The notes: generated from the letters alone by a model not told the origin. 64,000 nucleotides of DNA from Limnohabitans sp. Rim8 (GCF_945901735.1 NZ_CAMDLM010000012.1:36455-100454); one strand, 5' to 3'. Shown: positions 26,938-36,900, counted from the stretch's first letter. Made by a program: numbers and translations.

Positions 26938-28836
26938 ATGAACGCGTCTTCTCAAAGATTGAACCCAGCAGTCCAAGATGCGGCGTCTGTCAGTTCGGTG
27001 TGGGCCGAGCTGGTGGCATTGCAAGGCACAGCGCAGGTGTTTTGGGAGCAGTACCTCCAAGCCGTGGGGCAGCAATTGGGTGCGCGGCGCGTCTTGTTGT
27101 TGTCCTCGGGTGTGGGACAGCCTTGGCAAGCCCTGGCCCAATGGCCAGCGCAGGCGCCCGAACTGCCCAGTGATGCCGATGAGGCTTTGCAGCTGTTGCA
27201 GCACGCGCAACCGGGTGAACCCGTCTTGAACCACAAGGCGCAAGGCGCATCCGTGTTGGCCATGCCGCTGCCGAACGCACCCGTGGGTGCCAGCCGTGTC
27301 GCTGCTTTGGTGGCCTGGTTGACGGTGAGCCAAGAGCAGTCCTCAAACCCATGGCAGGCTTGGGCTCAGTCCGTGGCGCAAGTGCCTGCTGCTTATGCCA
27401 GGCAATCGGCCGAGACCTCTGCACTGCAGACCGCCCAAGTGCTGGGCGACGCGAACGACCCGCTTTCGGCCGAACCCCATGCGCAGCGGCTCTACCAAAT
27501 CTTGCGTCTCTCCATCGACTTGTCCCAGCAGGACCGGTTTCTGCACCGTGCCTACGAGCTGTGCAACGCTCTGGCCGTGCGTTTTGACACCGACCGTGTC
27601 TCTTTGGGCTGGATGCACCCGCCTTATGTCCGCCTGACCGCCATCAGTCACATTGAAAAATTCGATCCGCAATCCAACCTGACACGGGCGTTGGAAAGTG
27701 CCATGGAAGAGGCGGCAGACCAATCGGGCGATTTGGTCTACCCCGTGCCACAGGCGTCACGCCAAGTGCACCGCGCGCACGAGTCCTACGCCTTGATGCA
27801 AGGCGTGGCGGCCTTGGCCAGCGTGCCGCTGCGTGAGGGCACTGAGGTCAAGGGCGTTTTGTGCCTGGAAAGGCGTCAGGGCGTGTGGACCCCCGAGGAG
27901 TTGTGGGAGCTGCACCTGATGGGACAGACGGTGGTGCGTCCTTTGGCGCAACTTCAGCAAAGCGACCGATGGTGGGGCGCACGCGCCAAATCCAGGCTGC
28001 AAAAATGGCTGTCACAAAGCCTGCAACCCAAGCAAAGCGCCTGGAAATTGGCGGGGCTGCTGTCTTTGGTGACCTTGCTGGTCTTGATCTTCTTGCCCTG
28101 GTCATTCCGAGTCGACGCCACTTTGACTTTGCGCAGCAAGGATTTGCTCTTCATGCCCGCGCCTTTTGATGGCTATTTGCAGCACGTGAACGTCGAGGTG
28201 GGTGACAAAGTTGAAGCCGGTCAAGTCTTGGTGCAACTGGACACGCGCGACCTGGTGCTTGAAGAATCCATGGCACAAGCCGATGTCATGCGTTACAGCC
28301 GAGAAGCCGAAAAAGCCCAAGCCAGCCGACAACTGGCCGAGATGCAGATCAACCTGGCGCGTCAGGACCAATCGGCTTCGCGCTTGGCCCTGGTGCGCCA
28401 CCAACTGGCGCACGCCAAAGTGACCGCGCCCCGTGCCGGCGTGGTGGTGGAGGGCGAGCTCAAGAAAAACCTGGGTGCACCTTTGCGCAAGGGCGACTTG
28501 TTGCTCAAACTGGCCCAAACCGACGACACCTATTTGGAGTTGGAAATTGACCAGGTCGATGTCCACGAGGTCAAGCCCGGCACACGTGGCGAGTTCGCCT
28601 TGGTCGGACGGCCCGACCTGCGCTTTGACATCGAGTTGGAACGCATCGATCCGGCCTCCACCTTGCGCGAAGGCCGCAGTGTGTACCTGGCGCGGGCCAA
28701 AGTCTTGTCTCCCATTCCGGCCTGGTGGCGTCCTGGCATGGGGGGCAGCGCCAAGTTGTCAGCCGGTGACCGCCCATTGATCTGGGTCTTGACGCACCGC
28801 ACCGTCAGGTTTTTGCGGGAGTTTTTCTGGCTATGA
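26938..28836 (+). CDS. GAF domain-transmembrane-HlyD fusion adaptor
   Basis: A 632-residue protein with an unusual layout. The N-terminal 360 residues are soluble and contain a GAF-like domain (about 185-345: YELCNALAVRFDTDRVSLGW, then ALASVPLREGTEVKGVLCLE). One membrane helix follows (about 370-390, LLSLVTLLVLIFLPWSF), then a lipoyl/HlyD module (APFDGYLQHVNVEVGDKVEA, coiled coil, VTAPRAGVVVEGELKKNLG) and a beta-barrel. This places the GAF domain in the cytoplasm and the adaptor in the periplasm. It could sense a ligand or contact the cytoplasmic motor. ATG 26938 is chosen 10 bases after the previous stop; the frame is open to 26863 inside the upstream gene. Its stop overlaps the M50 start (ATGA). 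Confidence 0.85.
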   Translation: MNASSQRLNPAVQDAASVSSVWAELVALQGTAQVFWEQYLQAVGQQLGARRVLLLSSGVGQPWQALAQWPAQAPELPSDADEALQLLQHAQPGEPVLNHKAQGASVLAMPLPNAPVGASRVAALVAWLTVSQEQSSNPWQAWAQSVAQVPAAYARQSAETSALQTAQVLGDANDPLSAEPHAQRLYQILRLSIDLSQQDRFLHRAYELCNALAVRFDTDRVSLGWMHPPYVRLTAISHIEKFDPQSNLTRALESAMEEAADQSGDLVYPVPQASRQVHRAHESYALMQGVAALASVPLREGTEVKGVLCLERRQGVWTPEELWELHLMGQTVVRPLAQLQQSDRWWGARAKSRLQKWLSQSLQPKQSAWKLAGLLSLVTLLVLIFLPWSFRVDATLTLRSKDLLFMPAPFDGYLQHVNVEVGDKVEAGQVLVQLDTRDLVLEESMAQADVMRYSREAEKAQASRQLAEMQINLARQDQSASRLALVRHQLAHAKVTAPRAGVVVEGELKKNLGAPLRKGDLLLKLAQTDDTYLELEIDQVDVHEVKPGTRGEFALVGRPDLRFDIELERIDPASTLREGRSVYLARAKVLSPIPAWWRPGMGGSAKLSAGDRPLIWVLTHRTVRFLREFFWL

Positions 28837-31010
28837 GCATGGACAGCGCCAGCGGACGAACCTACAGCGACACCTGGCATCGCGTGGCCGGCGTTCGTGC
28901 GTGTTTGCGCAGCAGCGTGCGTGCGCACCGCCAAACATTCCGGGGCGAAGACTGGGTCGTGCTGCGCGACAGCTTGGGCAGCGATTTTTTCCGTGTCACG
29001 GCCGATGCCTATGCTTTTTTGAGCCGACTGAGCGCCCAGCGCACCATCGATGAAGTCTGGGGCGACTTGATGGAGACACAACCCGATGTGGCGCTGACTC
29101 AAGAAGAAGTGGTGCAGCTGCTGGGTCAGTTGCACCTGTCCAATTTGCTCCAGTTCGACCGTGGTGCCGCAGCGGCCAGTTTGTTTGAACGTCACCAACA
29201 ACGCCGTGGTCGCGAGATCAAGGCCTTGTTGATGGGATTTTTGTCCATCAAGATTCCCTTGATCGATCCCGACCGCTGGCTGGACCGTGCCTTGCCTGGG
29301 ATCCGATGGCTGCTCGGCCCCATGGGTGTGGGTTTGTACCTGCTGTTGTTGGTGTGGGGCGGCAAAGCACTGTTGGACAACTCGGACCGAGTGTTTGAGC
29401 AGTCTGCGGGCTTGCTGGCACCGGCCAATTTGGGCTTGCTTTACATCGGCCTGGTGCTGGCGAAGCTGGTGCATGAATTTGGCCACGCCGCTGTGTGCAA
29501 ACGCTATGGCGGTGAAGTCCACAAAATGGGCGTGATGCTGCTCATGTTTGCACCGCTGCCTTACATGGATGCCACGGCCAGCTGGGGGTTTCGCAGCCGT
29601 TACGAGCGCCTGTTGGTGGGGGCCTCGGGTGTGCTCAGCGAGTTGGCTGTGGCCGCCGTGGCGGCCTTGGTCTGGGCCCATACCGCGCCCGGCGTGGTCA
29701 ATGCATTGGCTTACAACGTGATCTTTGTGGCCAGCGTGTCCACCATCTTGTTCAACCTCAATCCGTTGATGCGTTTTGACGGTTATCACATGCTGGTGGA
29801 TTTCTTGGATGTGCCCAATTTGTTCCAACGCTCGCGAGACCAACTCAAGTACTTGGGCGAATACTGGATTTTGGGCCTGAAAACCGCGCAACCGGCTGCC
29901 CGCACCGCCAACGAGGCGCTGTTGCTGCCGCTGTATGGCGTCATCAGTCTGGTGTATTGGGTGGTCTTGATGGCCACCATCATTTTTTTCATCGCCGAAC
30001 AATATCTGGACTTGGGCGTGGCCTTGGCCTGGTTTTTGTTTTTCACCATTGTGGTGTTGCCGCTTTACAAGTTCGTGAAATACCTGGCCTCCAGCCCCAA
30101 GCTGCAGCATCAGCGCGCCCGCGCCTTGCTGACGGCCATGGGCCTGACCGGTCTGAGTTTGGGTCTGTTGGCGGCCGTGCCCTTGCCCGACCGAGTGAGG
30201 GTCAAGGGGGTGCTGCAAGCCACGCAGTCCAGGGCCCTGTACAGCGACAGTGGTGGCGCCCTGGTGGCTTTGAAAGTGCGCCCGGGCAGTTGGGTGGAGC
30301 CGGGTCAAGCGCTGCTCACCCTGAGCAATCCCGAACTGGTTTTTGAAATCGAATCGGCCCGGCAGCAGCGTGAACAACTGATCTCGCAAGAGCTGCAAGC
30401 CATCAGCCAGGCGGTGGCCAATTGGGAGCCCCTGCGGCGTCAGCGTCAAGCGGTGGAACAAAAGCTGCTTGAACTGCGCAGGCAACAAGCGGCCCTGACG
30501 GTGCTGGCGCCGGTGGCGGGCATTTGGAGCGCCAGCGAGCTCGAATCCAGCCAAGGCCAGTGGTTGGCGCGAGGCGCCAGCCTGGGCACGGTGGTCGATG
30601 AGCGTGCTTGGCGGTTTGTGGCCGTGCTGCCCCAAGTGGGCACGCATCTGTTTGAAGCCGGGGTTTTGCAAACCGAAATTCGTTTGGCCGGTCAGCAAGA
30701 ATTCAATGTGTTGGCCCGTCAAACCGAAGTGATGCCCTTTGAGCAGGGCCAACTGCCCTCGCCAGCCTTGGGCATGGCCGGTGGCGGCGACATTGCTGTG
30801 CAAAGTTCTGACCCCAACGGTCTGACAGCGGCGGAACCCTTTTTCAGGGTCCAGGCCGAGATGCCCGACCTGCACGGACAGGAGGCCCAGGCCCTGCGTT
30901 TGTTGCACGGACGGGTCGGCACCATGCGCATCAGCTTGCCCCATTCGCCTTTGTTGTTCCAATGGGAGCGTGGCTTGCGGCAGTTCCTGCAAAGGAAGTT
31001 CAGGGTATGA
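28833..31010 (+). CDS. PqqD-like domain-M50 metalloprotease-HlyD fusion membrane protein
   Basis: A 725-residue protein joining three parts. Residues about 30-110 resemble a PqqD-like/RRE peptide-binding domain (WVVLRDSLGSDFFRVTADAY through a helical end). The middle is a multi-pass site-2 protease of family M50: zinc motif HEFGH at 214-218 and the second motif NPLMRFDG at 310-317, whose Asp316 is the third zinc ligand. The C-terminal part (about 450-720) is a lipoyl/HlyD adaptor with a short helical hairpin. Similar M50-HlyD proteins occur in peptide export and modification clusters. Here it could recognise, and perhaps cleave, the N-terminus of the giant protein. Overlaps both neighbours by ATGA. 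Confidence 0.85.
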   Translation: MSMDSASGRTYSDTWHRVAGVRACLRSSVRAHRQTFRGEDWVVLRDSLGSDFFRVTADAYAFLSRLSAQRTIDEVWGDLMETQPDVALTQEEVVQLLGQLHLSNLLQFDRGAAAASLFERHQQRRGREIKALLMGFLSIKIPLIDPDRWLDRALPGIRWLLGPMGVGLYLLLLVWGGKALLDNSDRVFEQSAGLLAPANLGLLYIGLVLAKLVHEFGHAAVCKRYGGEVHKMGVMLLMFAPLPYMDATASWGFRSRYERLLVGASGVLSELAVAAVAALVWAHTAPGVVNALAYNVIFVASVSTILFNLNPLMRFDGYHMLVDFLDVPNLFQRSRDQLKYLGEYWILGLKTAQPAARTANEALLLPLYGVISLVYWVVLMATIIFFIAEQYLDLGVALAWFLFFTIVVLPLYKFVKYLASSPKLQHQRARALLTAMGLTGLSLGLLAAVPLPDRVRVKGVLQATQSRALYSDSGGALVALKVRPGSWVEPGQALLTLSNPELVFEIESARQQREQLISQELQAISQAVANWEPLRRQRQAVEQKLLELRRQQAALTVLAPVAGIWSASELESSQGQWLARGASLGTVVDERAWRFVAVLPQVGTHLFEAGVLQTEIRLAGQQEFNVLARQTEVMPFEQGQLPSPALGMAGGGDIAVQSSDPNGLTAAEPFFRVQAEMPDLHGQEAQALRLLHGRVGTMRISLPHSPLLFQWERGLRQFLQRKFRV

Positions 31011-33040
31011 GCGCCACCATGAGCCCCGCGCACCACAGCACCCAGCGACCCTTGCACCAGCGCAGTGCGGTGCTGGAGAAACTGCGCCCTCTGGAAAAGC
31101 TGCCTGAAGGCCTGGACTCTTGGGTGGACCGCGGCCAAGGCTGGCTCAAGCGCCGCCCCAGCCAGGCCGCAGGGCTGTCCCACGACGCCCAAGCTTGTGC
31201 GCGCTTGTGCACCGAGATGCGCCAGCTCGATGAGTCGGCCCTCACTCAAGCCCTGGGTTTGGCCAAAGAAAATTTGCGCCGTGACCCGGTGCACGCCAAA
31301 GGCCAACTCGTCGAGGCCCTGGCCCTGGTGGGCCAAATGGCCTTTCGGGTGTTGGGCATGCAGCCCTATCCGGTTCAGTTCATGGGGGCTTTGGCCATGC
31401 ACCGAGGCTGGTTGGCCGAGATGGCCACCGGCGAGGGCAAAACACTGACGGTGGCGGTGGCGGCCGTCTTGGCTGGCTGGAGCGGCCGTCCCTGCCATGT
31501 CATCACCGCCAACGATTACTTGGCTGAGCGCGATGCAGACACCATGCGCCCGCTGTTCGACGCCTGCGGTGTGAGCCTGGCATCCGTCTATGCCGAGGTG
31601 CCTGCCGAGCAACGCCCAACGCGTTATGCCGCCGATGTGGTGTATGTCACCCCCAAAGATTTGTTGGCCGACCATTTGCGCGACCAACTGGCCGCAGGTC
31701 AGGGACAAGATGCCAATTGGCAGCAGTTTCAGCAATGGATGGGCCAGCCGCCCAGCGCCCAGCCTTCCCAATTGTTGCTGGTGCGGGGTTTGCACACCGC
31801 CATCGTGGACGAGGCCGACAGTGTCTTGATCGACGAAGCCGTGACCCCGCTGATTTTGTCGGCACGCCGCCCCAGTCGGGGCTTGAGCGAAGCCGTGGTT
31901 TTGTTGGCCCAATTGGCCCCCCAATTGGTCCCGCAACAAGACTATGAACGCCTCTCACGCACGCGCACGGTGGTCCTCAAACAAGGGGCCATCCAAGCGC
32001 TGGCGGCGTTGGCCGATCGGTTGCCGCCCGTGTGGCGGCCCGCCCCCAGGCGCGAAGAACTGTTGCGCCAGGCCTTGCAGGTCCATTGCTTCTTTCAGGC
32101 TGGACATCAATACCTCGTCGATGACGGTGAAATCGTTTTGCTCGATGAATTCACGGGCCGTATGACCCCTGGCCGCACCCTCACCGCGGGTTTGCATCAA
32201 GCTGTAGAGGCCAAGGAGGGGCTGGAGATCACCGACCCCAACGAGGCACTCAGCCAAATGAGTTTTCAGGCTTTTTTCCGCAGCTTCCCCCGCTTGTCTG
32301 GCAGTTCCGGCACCGTGTGGGAAGCCGTCCATGAGTTGTGGCAGGTCTACCGCATGCGCGTGGTGCGCGTGCCAACACACCGTCCCCGCCTGACCCGCGT
32401 GTTGCCGGCACAGTTGATGGTCAGCACGCAAGACAAGTGGCGGGCGGTGGCGCGTGAAGTGATCGCAGCGCAACAAGCCCGTCGCGCGGTTTTGGTTGGT
32501 GTGCGCAGTGTGGAGTCGAGCGAAATTTTGGCCCAGCTGTTGTTCAGCCAGGGCGTTGAAGCGACGGTGCTCAATGCCGTGCACCACGCAGAGGAAGCCG
32601 ACATCGTGGCCTTAGCCGGTGAACCCGGCCGCATCACCATCGCCACCAACATGGCCGGTCGTGGCACCGACATTCGCTTGCACCCCGACGTTGAAGCCCA
32701 GGGTGGCTTGCATGTGGTCATTGCCGAAGTGAATGAATCGGCGCGCATTGACCGTCAACTCGCGGGCCGCTGTGGTCGCCAGGGTGATCCGGGCAGTGTG
32801 TCGGTCTACCTGTGCCTGGAAGACAACTTGGCCAGCCGTTACATGCCCGTAGCCGTTCGTTCGGGCCTGCGTTGGCTGCATGGCTGCTCAGTGGAGTGGG
32901 CTTCAGGGCTTGGCTTGAGGGCCTTTCAGTGGGCCCAGCGGCGCGCAGAGTCCGATGCCTTTGAGCGGCGCTTTTCGGTGCTGCGCCACGACGACTGGCT
33001 GGCCTCGGCCCTGCCATTTGAACAGCGGGGTGCGGCATGA
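31007..33040 (+). CDS. SecA-like ATPase lacking the C-terminal region
   Basis: A 677-residue SecA homologue, well short of the roughly 900 residues of housekeeping SecA. The motor motifs are intact: Walker A MATGEGKT (139-146), DEAD box 268-271 in IVDEADSVLIDEAVTPLILS, DEFTGRMTPGRTLTAGLHQA (from 380) in the crosslinking/motor region, TNMAGRGTDI (about 547-556) and the arginine-finger block RCGRQGDPGS (588-597). After the second nucleotide-binding fold only about 70 residues remain, so most of the helical wing/scaffold and the C-terminal zinc motif are absent. It should be an active ATPase that moves polypeptide. ATG 31007 overlaps the M50 stop and follows AAAGGAAG. Its placement makes it the likely motor of this cluster. 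Confidence 0.92.
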   Translation: MSATMSPAHHSTQRPLHQRSAVLEKLRPLEKLPEGLDSWVDRGQGWLKRRPSQAAGLSHDAQACARLCTEMRQLDESALTQALGLAKENLRRDPVHAKGQLVEALALVGQMAFRVLGMQPYPVQFMGALAMHRGWLAEMATGEGKTLTVAVAAVLAGWSGRPCHVITANDYLAERDADTMRPLFDACGVSLASVYAEVPAEQRPTRYAADVVYVTPKDLLADHLRDQLAAGQGQDANWQQFQQWMGQPPSAQPSQLLLVRGLHTAIVDEADSVLIDEAVTPLILSARRPSRGLSEAVVLLAQLAPQLVPQQDYERLSRTRTVVLKQGAIQALAALADRLPPVWRPAPRREELLRQALQVHCFFQAGHQYLVDDGEIVLLDEFTGRMTPGRTLTAGLHQAVEAKEGLEITDPNEALSQMSFQAFFRSFPRLSGSSGTVWEAVHELWQVYRMRVVRVPTHRPRLTRVLPAQLMVSTQDKWRAVAREVIAAQQARRAVLVGVRSVESSEILAQLLFSQGVEATVLNAVHHAEEADIVALAGEPGRITIATNMAGRGTDIRLHPDVEAQGGLHVVIAEVNESARIDRQLAGRCGRQGDPGSVSVYLCLEDNLASRYMPVAVRSGLRWLHGCSVEWASGLGLRAFQWAQRRAESDAFERRFSVLRHDDWLASALPFEQRGAA

Positions 33041-33969
33041 GCACGCTGCCACCTTGGCCGCAGTGGCGCGAAAGCGCCGCCAAAGCGCTTGCGGCCATGC
33101 TCGGCGAGCTGGATGGCCTGCCGATCACCGGGGCCGAATTTTCGGTGCGGCTGTCGCCTGCGGGCATTGAATGCGGGCGCTGGCTGGCCGGATTTTCGCC
33201 GGTGGGCGTGGCCCCGGCACGCTTGCAGGGCCTGCCCGCGCGGCTGGGCCTGCCGGCGGCCGACGCCCAGTGGTTCACCGACGGTGTGGCGCGCGCTCGC
33301 CAGATCGGCCTGGCGCTTGAGCAAACGGCGGCGCAGGCGGTGGCCAAGGTCTACCTGGAGTGGCCTTTGCCCGCGCCCGACATGCGGCCGCTTGCGCCCG
33401 AACAGCGCCAGGTGGCGCTGCAAATTGCCTCGTGCAAATGGACCATCGAGGGCGATGCCGCAGCGCAGGGTGCGCCGCGGCAGACCGATTACTGGCGCCT
33501 GTCGGGCGTCGATGGGGCGGCCATGGTCGGACTCTTGCGCGAGCCGCAAGAGGTGCTGGACCAGGCGCAGCGCCAGGTCTATGCCGCGCTGGGTCAGGCC
33601 CTGGAATCGGCCCTGTATGCCGTGCCCGACTGGCGCGAGCCGCGTTTGCTCTTGGTGCGCGACACCGGCAGCGCCCGCCGTGGCGTGGGCCTGCGTTTTT
33701 ATGGCAGCGGCCTGACGGTGGCCGCTGCGCTGGCGCCGCTCAAGCCCTTGTGGCGCGCCTGGAGCCTGCGCCTAGAGGCGCAACCCGAATTGCTTTCTTT
33801 CTGGGCCGATCAGGAGTTGGGCTGGCTGCATGCCGGGCTCGACGGTCAAGGTCAGCCTTTTGTCATTGTTTACGGGGCGATTGATCGCACCCAAGCCCGC
33901 GCCGTGCTCAAGGCCAGCGGGTCGGCTGCTCGGCAGCAAAGCACACTTGTGCAGGAAAACGTTCTATGA
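33037..33969 (+). CDS. Unknown protein between SecA-like motor and giant protein
   Basis: A 310-residue protein that I cannot assign to a family. It has no signal peptide, membrane helix or recognisable catalytic motif. It is rich in Ala, Leu, Arg and Trp, with a mixed alpha/beta look; stretches such as LRLYIDL-like strands are absent, but RRGVGLRFYGSGLTVAAALA and GQPFVIVYGAIDRTQA look like strands. The start overlaps the SecA-like stop and its stop overlaps the giant-protein start, both by ATGA, so it is made just before the substrate. That position is typical of a dedicated cytoplasmic chaperone or targeting factor, which is an inference from context only. Confidence 0.75.
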   Translation: MSTLPPWPQWRESAAKALAAMLGELDGLPITGAEFSVRLSPAGIECGRWLAGFSPVGVAPARLQGLPARLGLPAADAQWFTDGVARARQIGLALEQTAAQAVAKVYLEWPLPAPDMRPLAPEQRQVALQIASCKWTIEGDAAAQGAPRQTDYWRLSGVDGAAMVGLLREPQEVLDQAQRQVYAALGQALESALYAVPDWREPRLLLVRDTGSARRGVGLRFYGSGLTVAAALAPLKPLWRAWSLRLEAQPELLSFWADQELGWLHAGLDGQGQPFVIVYGAIDRTQARAVLKASGSAARQQSTLVQENVL

Positions 33970-36900
33970 AAAAAACCAAACGCTGGATTCCCAACCGCAT
34001 GCACCTCGCCTTTCGGCGCTCACGCAGCACGGTGGAGCGGCTCGAAGACCGCATCTTGCTTTCGGCCGAGCCTTTGATCCAATTCAACCGGGCCGACGGC
34101 GAGCAGCCGTTGGTGGTGGAGAACCTGGCGTACAGCGCCAACAAACGCACGGCCGATCCGCTCGATCTGGAGGCCATCTCCAGCATCGCCACCCTGATTG
34201 ATTTGACGCGGCCGCAGTCGCAGCAAAGCAGCAAGCTCAACTGGGCGGGCTCGACCTCCTCGCTGCTCAAACTCAACTCCCAGTTGCAGGCCCTGGTACT
34301 CGACTTGGGCGACAGCGACAGCCAGATGAGTTTGAGCAACGACGGCAATGGCATGCTGCGCCTGTCGAGCATGGACGGTCCATCGCCCTATGAGTTCGTG
34401 TTTGCCAAGCCCAGCAGCATTTTGGGCATCCGCGGCGAAGGCGGCATCGACCGCCTGATCATCGACAACGTCGACCTCGGCACCACCAGCTTGTCGGTCG
34501 ACGTCGAGTCCATTTCCATTCCCAGCACGAGCACGCTGACCAGCCAAAGCAATGTGCTGCTGATGGCCCGCGACAGCTTCGCGGGCGATCTGGGCCAGCT
34601 CACCGTAGGCGCCGACGATCTGGAGCTCAGCGCAAGCATCGATGTGGCCGGCACCGTGCAGGTGGTGGGCAATGTGGTGCTGGCCGCGCAGGTCTCGGTC
34701 GAGCTCGAGCAGGAGGTCACGCTGACCGGCTACTACGAGGTCAATGGCAGCACCACGGCGCGGGTGCGCGTGGCCGATGGCGCCAGCGTCACCGCCCAGA
34801 GCCTGGCGATGAGCGCGATCACCGAGTCGCGCTGGGCGCTGGCGGCCAACGACGGCTTGATTGGCGGGCGGCTGGCCCTCGATCTGGTGCAGACCACCGA
34901 GGCGCTGGTGGAAGGCGGCGTGGACATCAGCGTGGCCCCCATGGCCGACGACGAGGGCAACCCGGGCGTGGGCCTGTTGATCGAGGCGGTTGACTGGACC
35001 GATGCCTCGGTCGTGCTCGACATGGCCGATGGCGAGATCACCGGCTTGAGCAAGGACACCCAGGCCGGCCAGGCGCTCGAGGGCTTTGAGCTGGGCTGGA
35101 CGCAGATCGATGTGGTGCGCAAAACAGTCGCCGGACTCGGTGGCCAGGACAGCGTGGCCAATCCCACGCGCATCGGCAGCGCCGATGGCTTGGTGCACAT
35201 TGCAGCGGCCAGCCTCGATGGCGCCGGCAACGAAGACGGCGAGAACGCCGGCATTTACGGCTCGGTGATGTCGTCCCTGGTGGGCTTGCACATCAGCAAC
35301 ATCGACCACGATGTGCAGGCCTTTGTGGCCAACTCCGCCCTGGAAGTGGGTGCGCTCAATGTCTATGCGCTCAACGAAACCAGCGCCCTGGCCAATGGCA
35401 AGATCGCCCGCAACAAGGTGGAAGGCAGCACCCAGGCCTGGGTCCAAGGCTCCGACCTCATCAGCATCGGCGCCATTGCCTTGATCGCCCAGGACCTGGC
35501 GAGTTTTACCGCCACCAGCGAAGGCTTTTCGGCCGACATCCCCAAGCTCGACACGCTCAAGGTGGGCATTGCCTCGACCACCAACACGGTCGATCGCAAG
35601 GTCTCGGCCTATCTGCTCAGCAGCACGGTCAGCGCCAGCGAGATGGCGGTTCTGGCCAGAAACGACAGCACCCTGAGCGTCTCGCTGGAGTCTATGGCGG
35701 TGTTTGACAGCGAGGCCACAGAAGGTGAAGCCCCGGCTGAAGGCGAAGGCGGCGCCTCTGGCATGCAGATGGCCTTTGGCGGCACCTTTGCGTGGAACCA
35801 GTTCAACGGCCAAGTGCTGGCCTATGTGGAAGACAGCACGCTGGAAACCACCGAGGGCGACCTGGCGGTGCAGGCGGTCAACAGCGCGGCGCTCGACGCC
35901 CAAAGCAAAGCCGGTACCGCCGTCAGTTCGGGCGCCGCTGCAGGCGCCTCGCTGGCCTTCAACGCGGTCGGCTGGGACATGGGCAATATTGCGGCGGCCG
36001 GTCTTAACAGCATTTTGGGCACCGACATCGGCGCCACCGCCTCGCCCCTGCTGACCCACGCTTATGTGCGCGGCAGCGACCTGGCGGTGGCCGGTGAGAT
36101 GAGCGTGAGCGCCGAAAACACCATGGGCATCGAGGCGCTGATCAGCAATGCCGCCGATGTGCTGGGCGGCGGCACCGGCCTGTCGGTGGGCGCGGCCATG
36201 ATTTTGGCGAGCAACCGGGTGCGCTCGGACACCCGTGCTTTTGTCGACGGCAATAAGCAGCTGGCCGGTGCCGATCAAGCGGTGCTTGATGTTGGCGGTG
36301 GCCTCACGGTGTCGGCCACGGACGATGCCGGCATCAGCGCCGACGTGGCCATGTCGTCCAATGTGGCGGGCGGCTCAGGCACGACGGTGGCCGCCGGCGG
36401 CGTGTTCTCACTCAACGATGTGCGCTCGCAGGTGGCGGCCGACGCCTGGAGCCTGACCCTGACCGCCGAGGGTGACACCTCGATCACCGCCTCGGCAACT
36501 GCGCAGATCTCGGCCACCTTGAGCGGCGAGGTCGTGGCTTCGGCTGAAGAAGAGGGTGCGGCTGAGGGGGGCGCTGCCGATGAAGCCGCTGCCGAACCCG
36601 ATGCAGATGCTGGTGCCGATGCAGGATCAGGTGAAGCCGGTGGCGGCGCCATCTCGGTGGCGGCCAACGGCTTGATTGCCACCAACCGCATCCTGATCGA
36701 TGCCGACGCCTCCCTGCGCGACAGCCTGGTCACTGTCAGTGGCAGCCTGGGCGTGGAGGCGGAAAACACCGCCACGATCGATGCCGAAAACACCGCCAGC
36801 ACCGAAAGCGCGGGCACCGCCGCTGGCGTGGTGCTGGCCTTCAACACCATCGGCTGGAAGCCGCAAAACATTTTCTCGGCCGCCATCGACACCTTGATTG

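Noticed and set aside
24538..28836. Ordinary drug-efflux or type I secretion operon
   Set aside because: No RND pump and no ABC ATPase are present in the cluster; the only ATPase is SecA-like.
28530..30992. Minus-strand frame of 820 codons opposite the M50 gene
   Set aside because: The plus frame has the zinc motifs and ATGA coupling on both sides; the antisense translation is Gln/His-rich without features.
31007..33040. Housekeeping secA
   Set aside because: Too short, lacks the C-terminal scaffold and zinc tail, and lies in a surface-protein cluster instead of a cell-division or mutT context.
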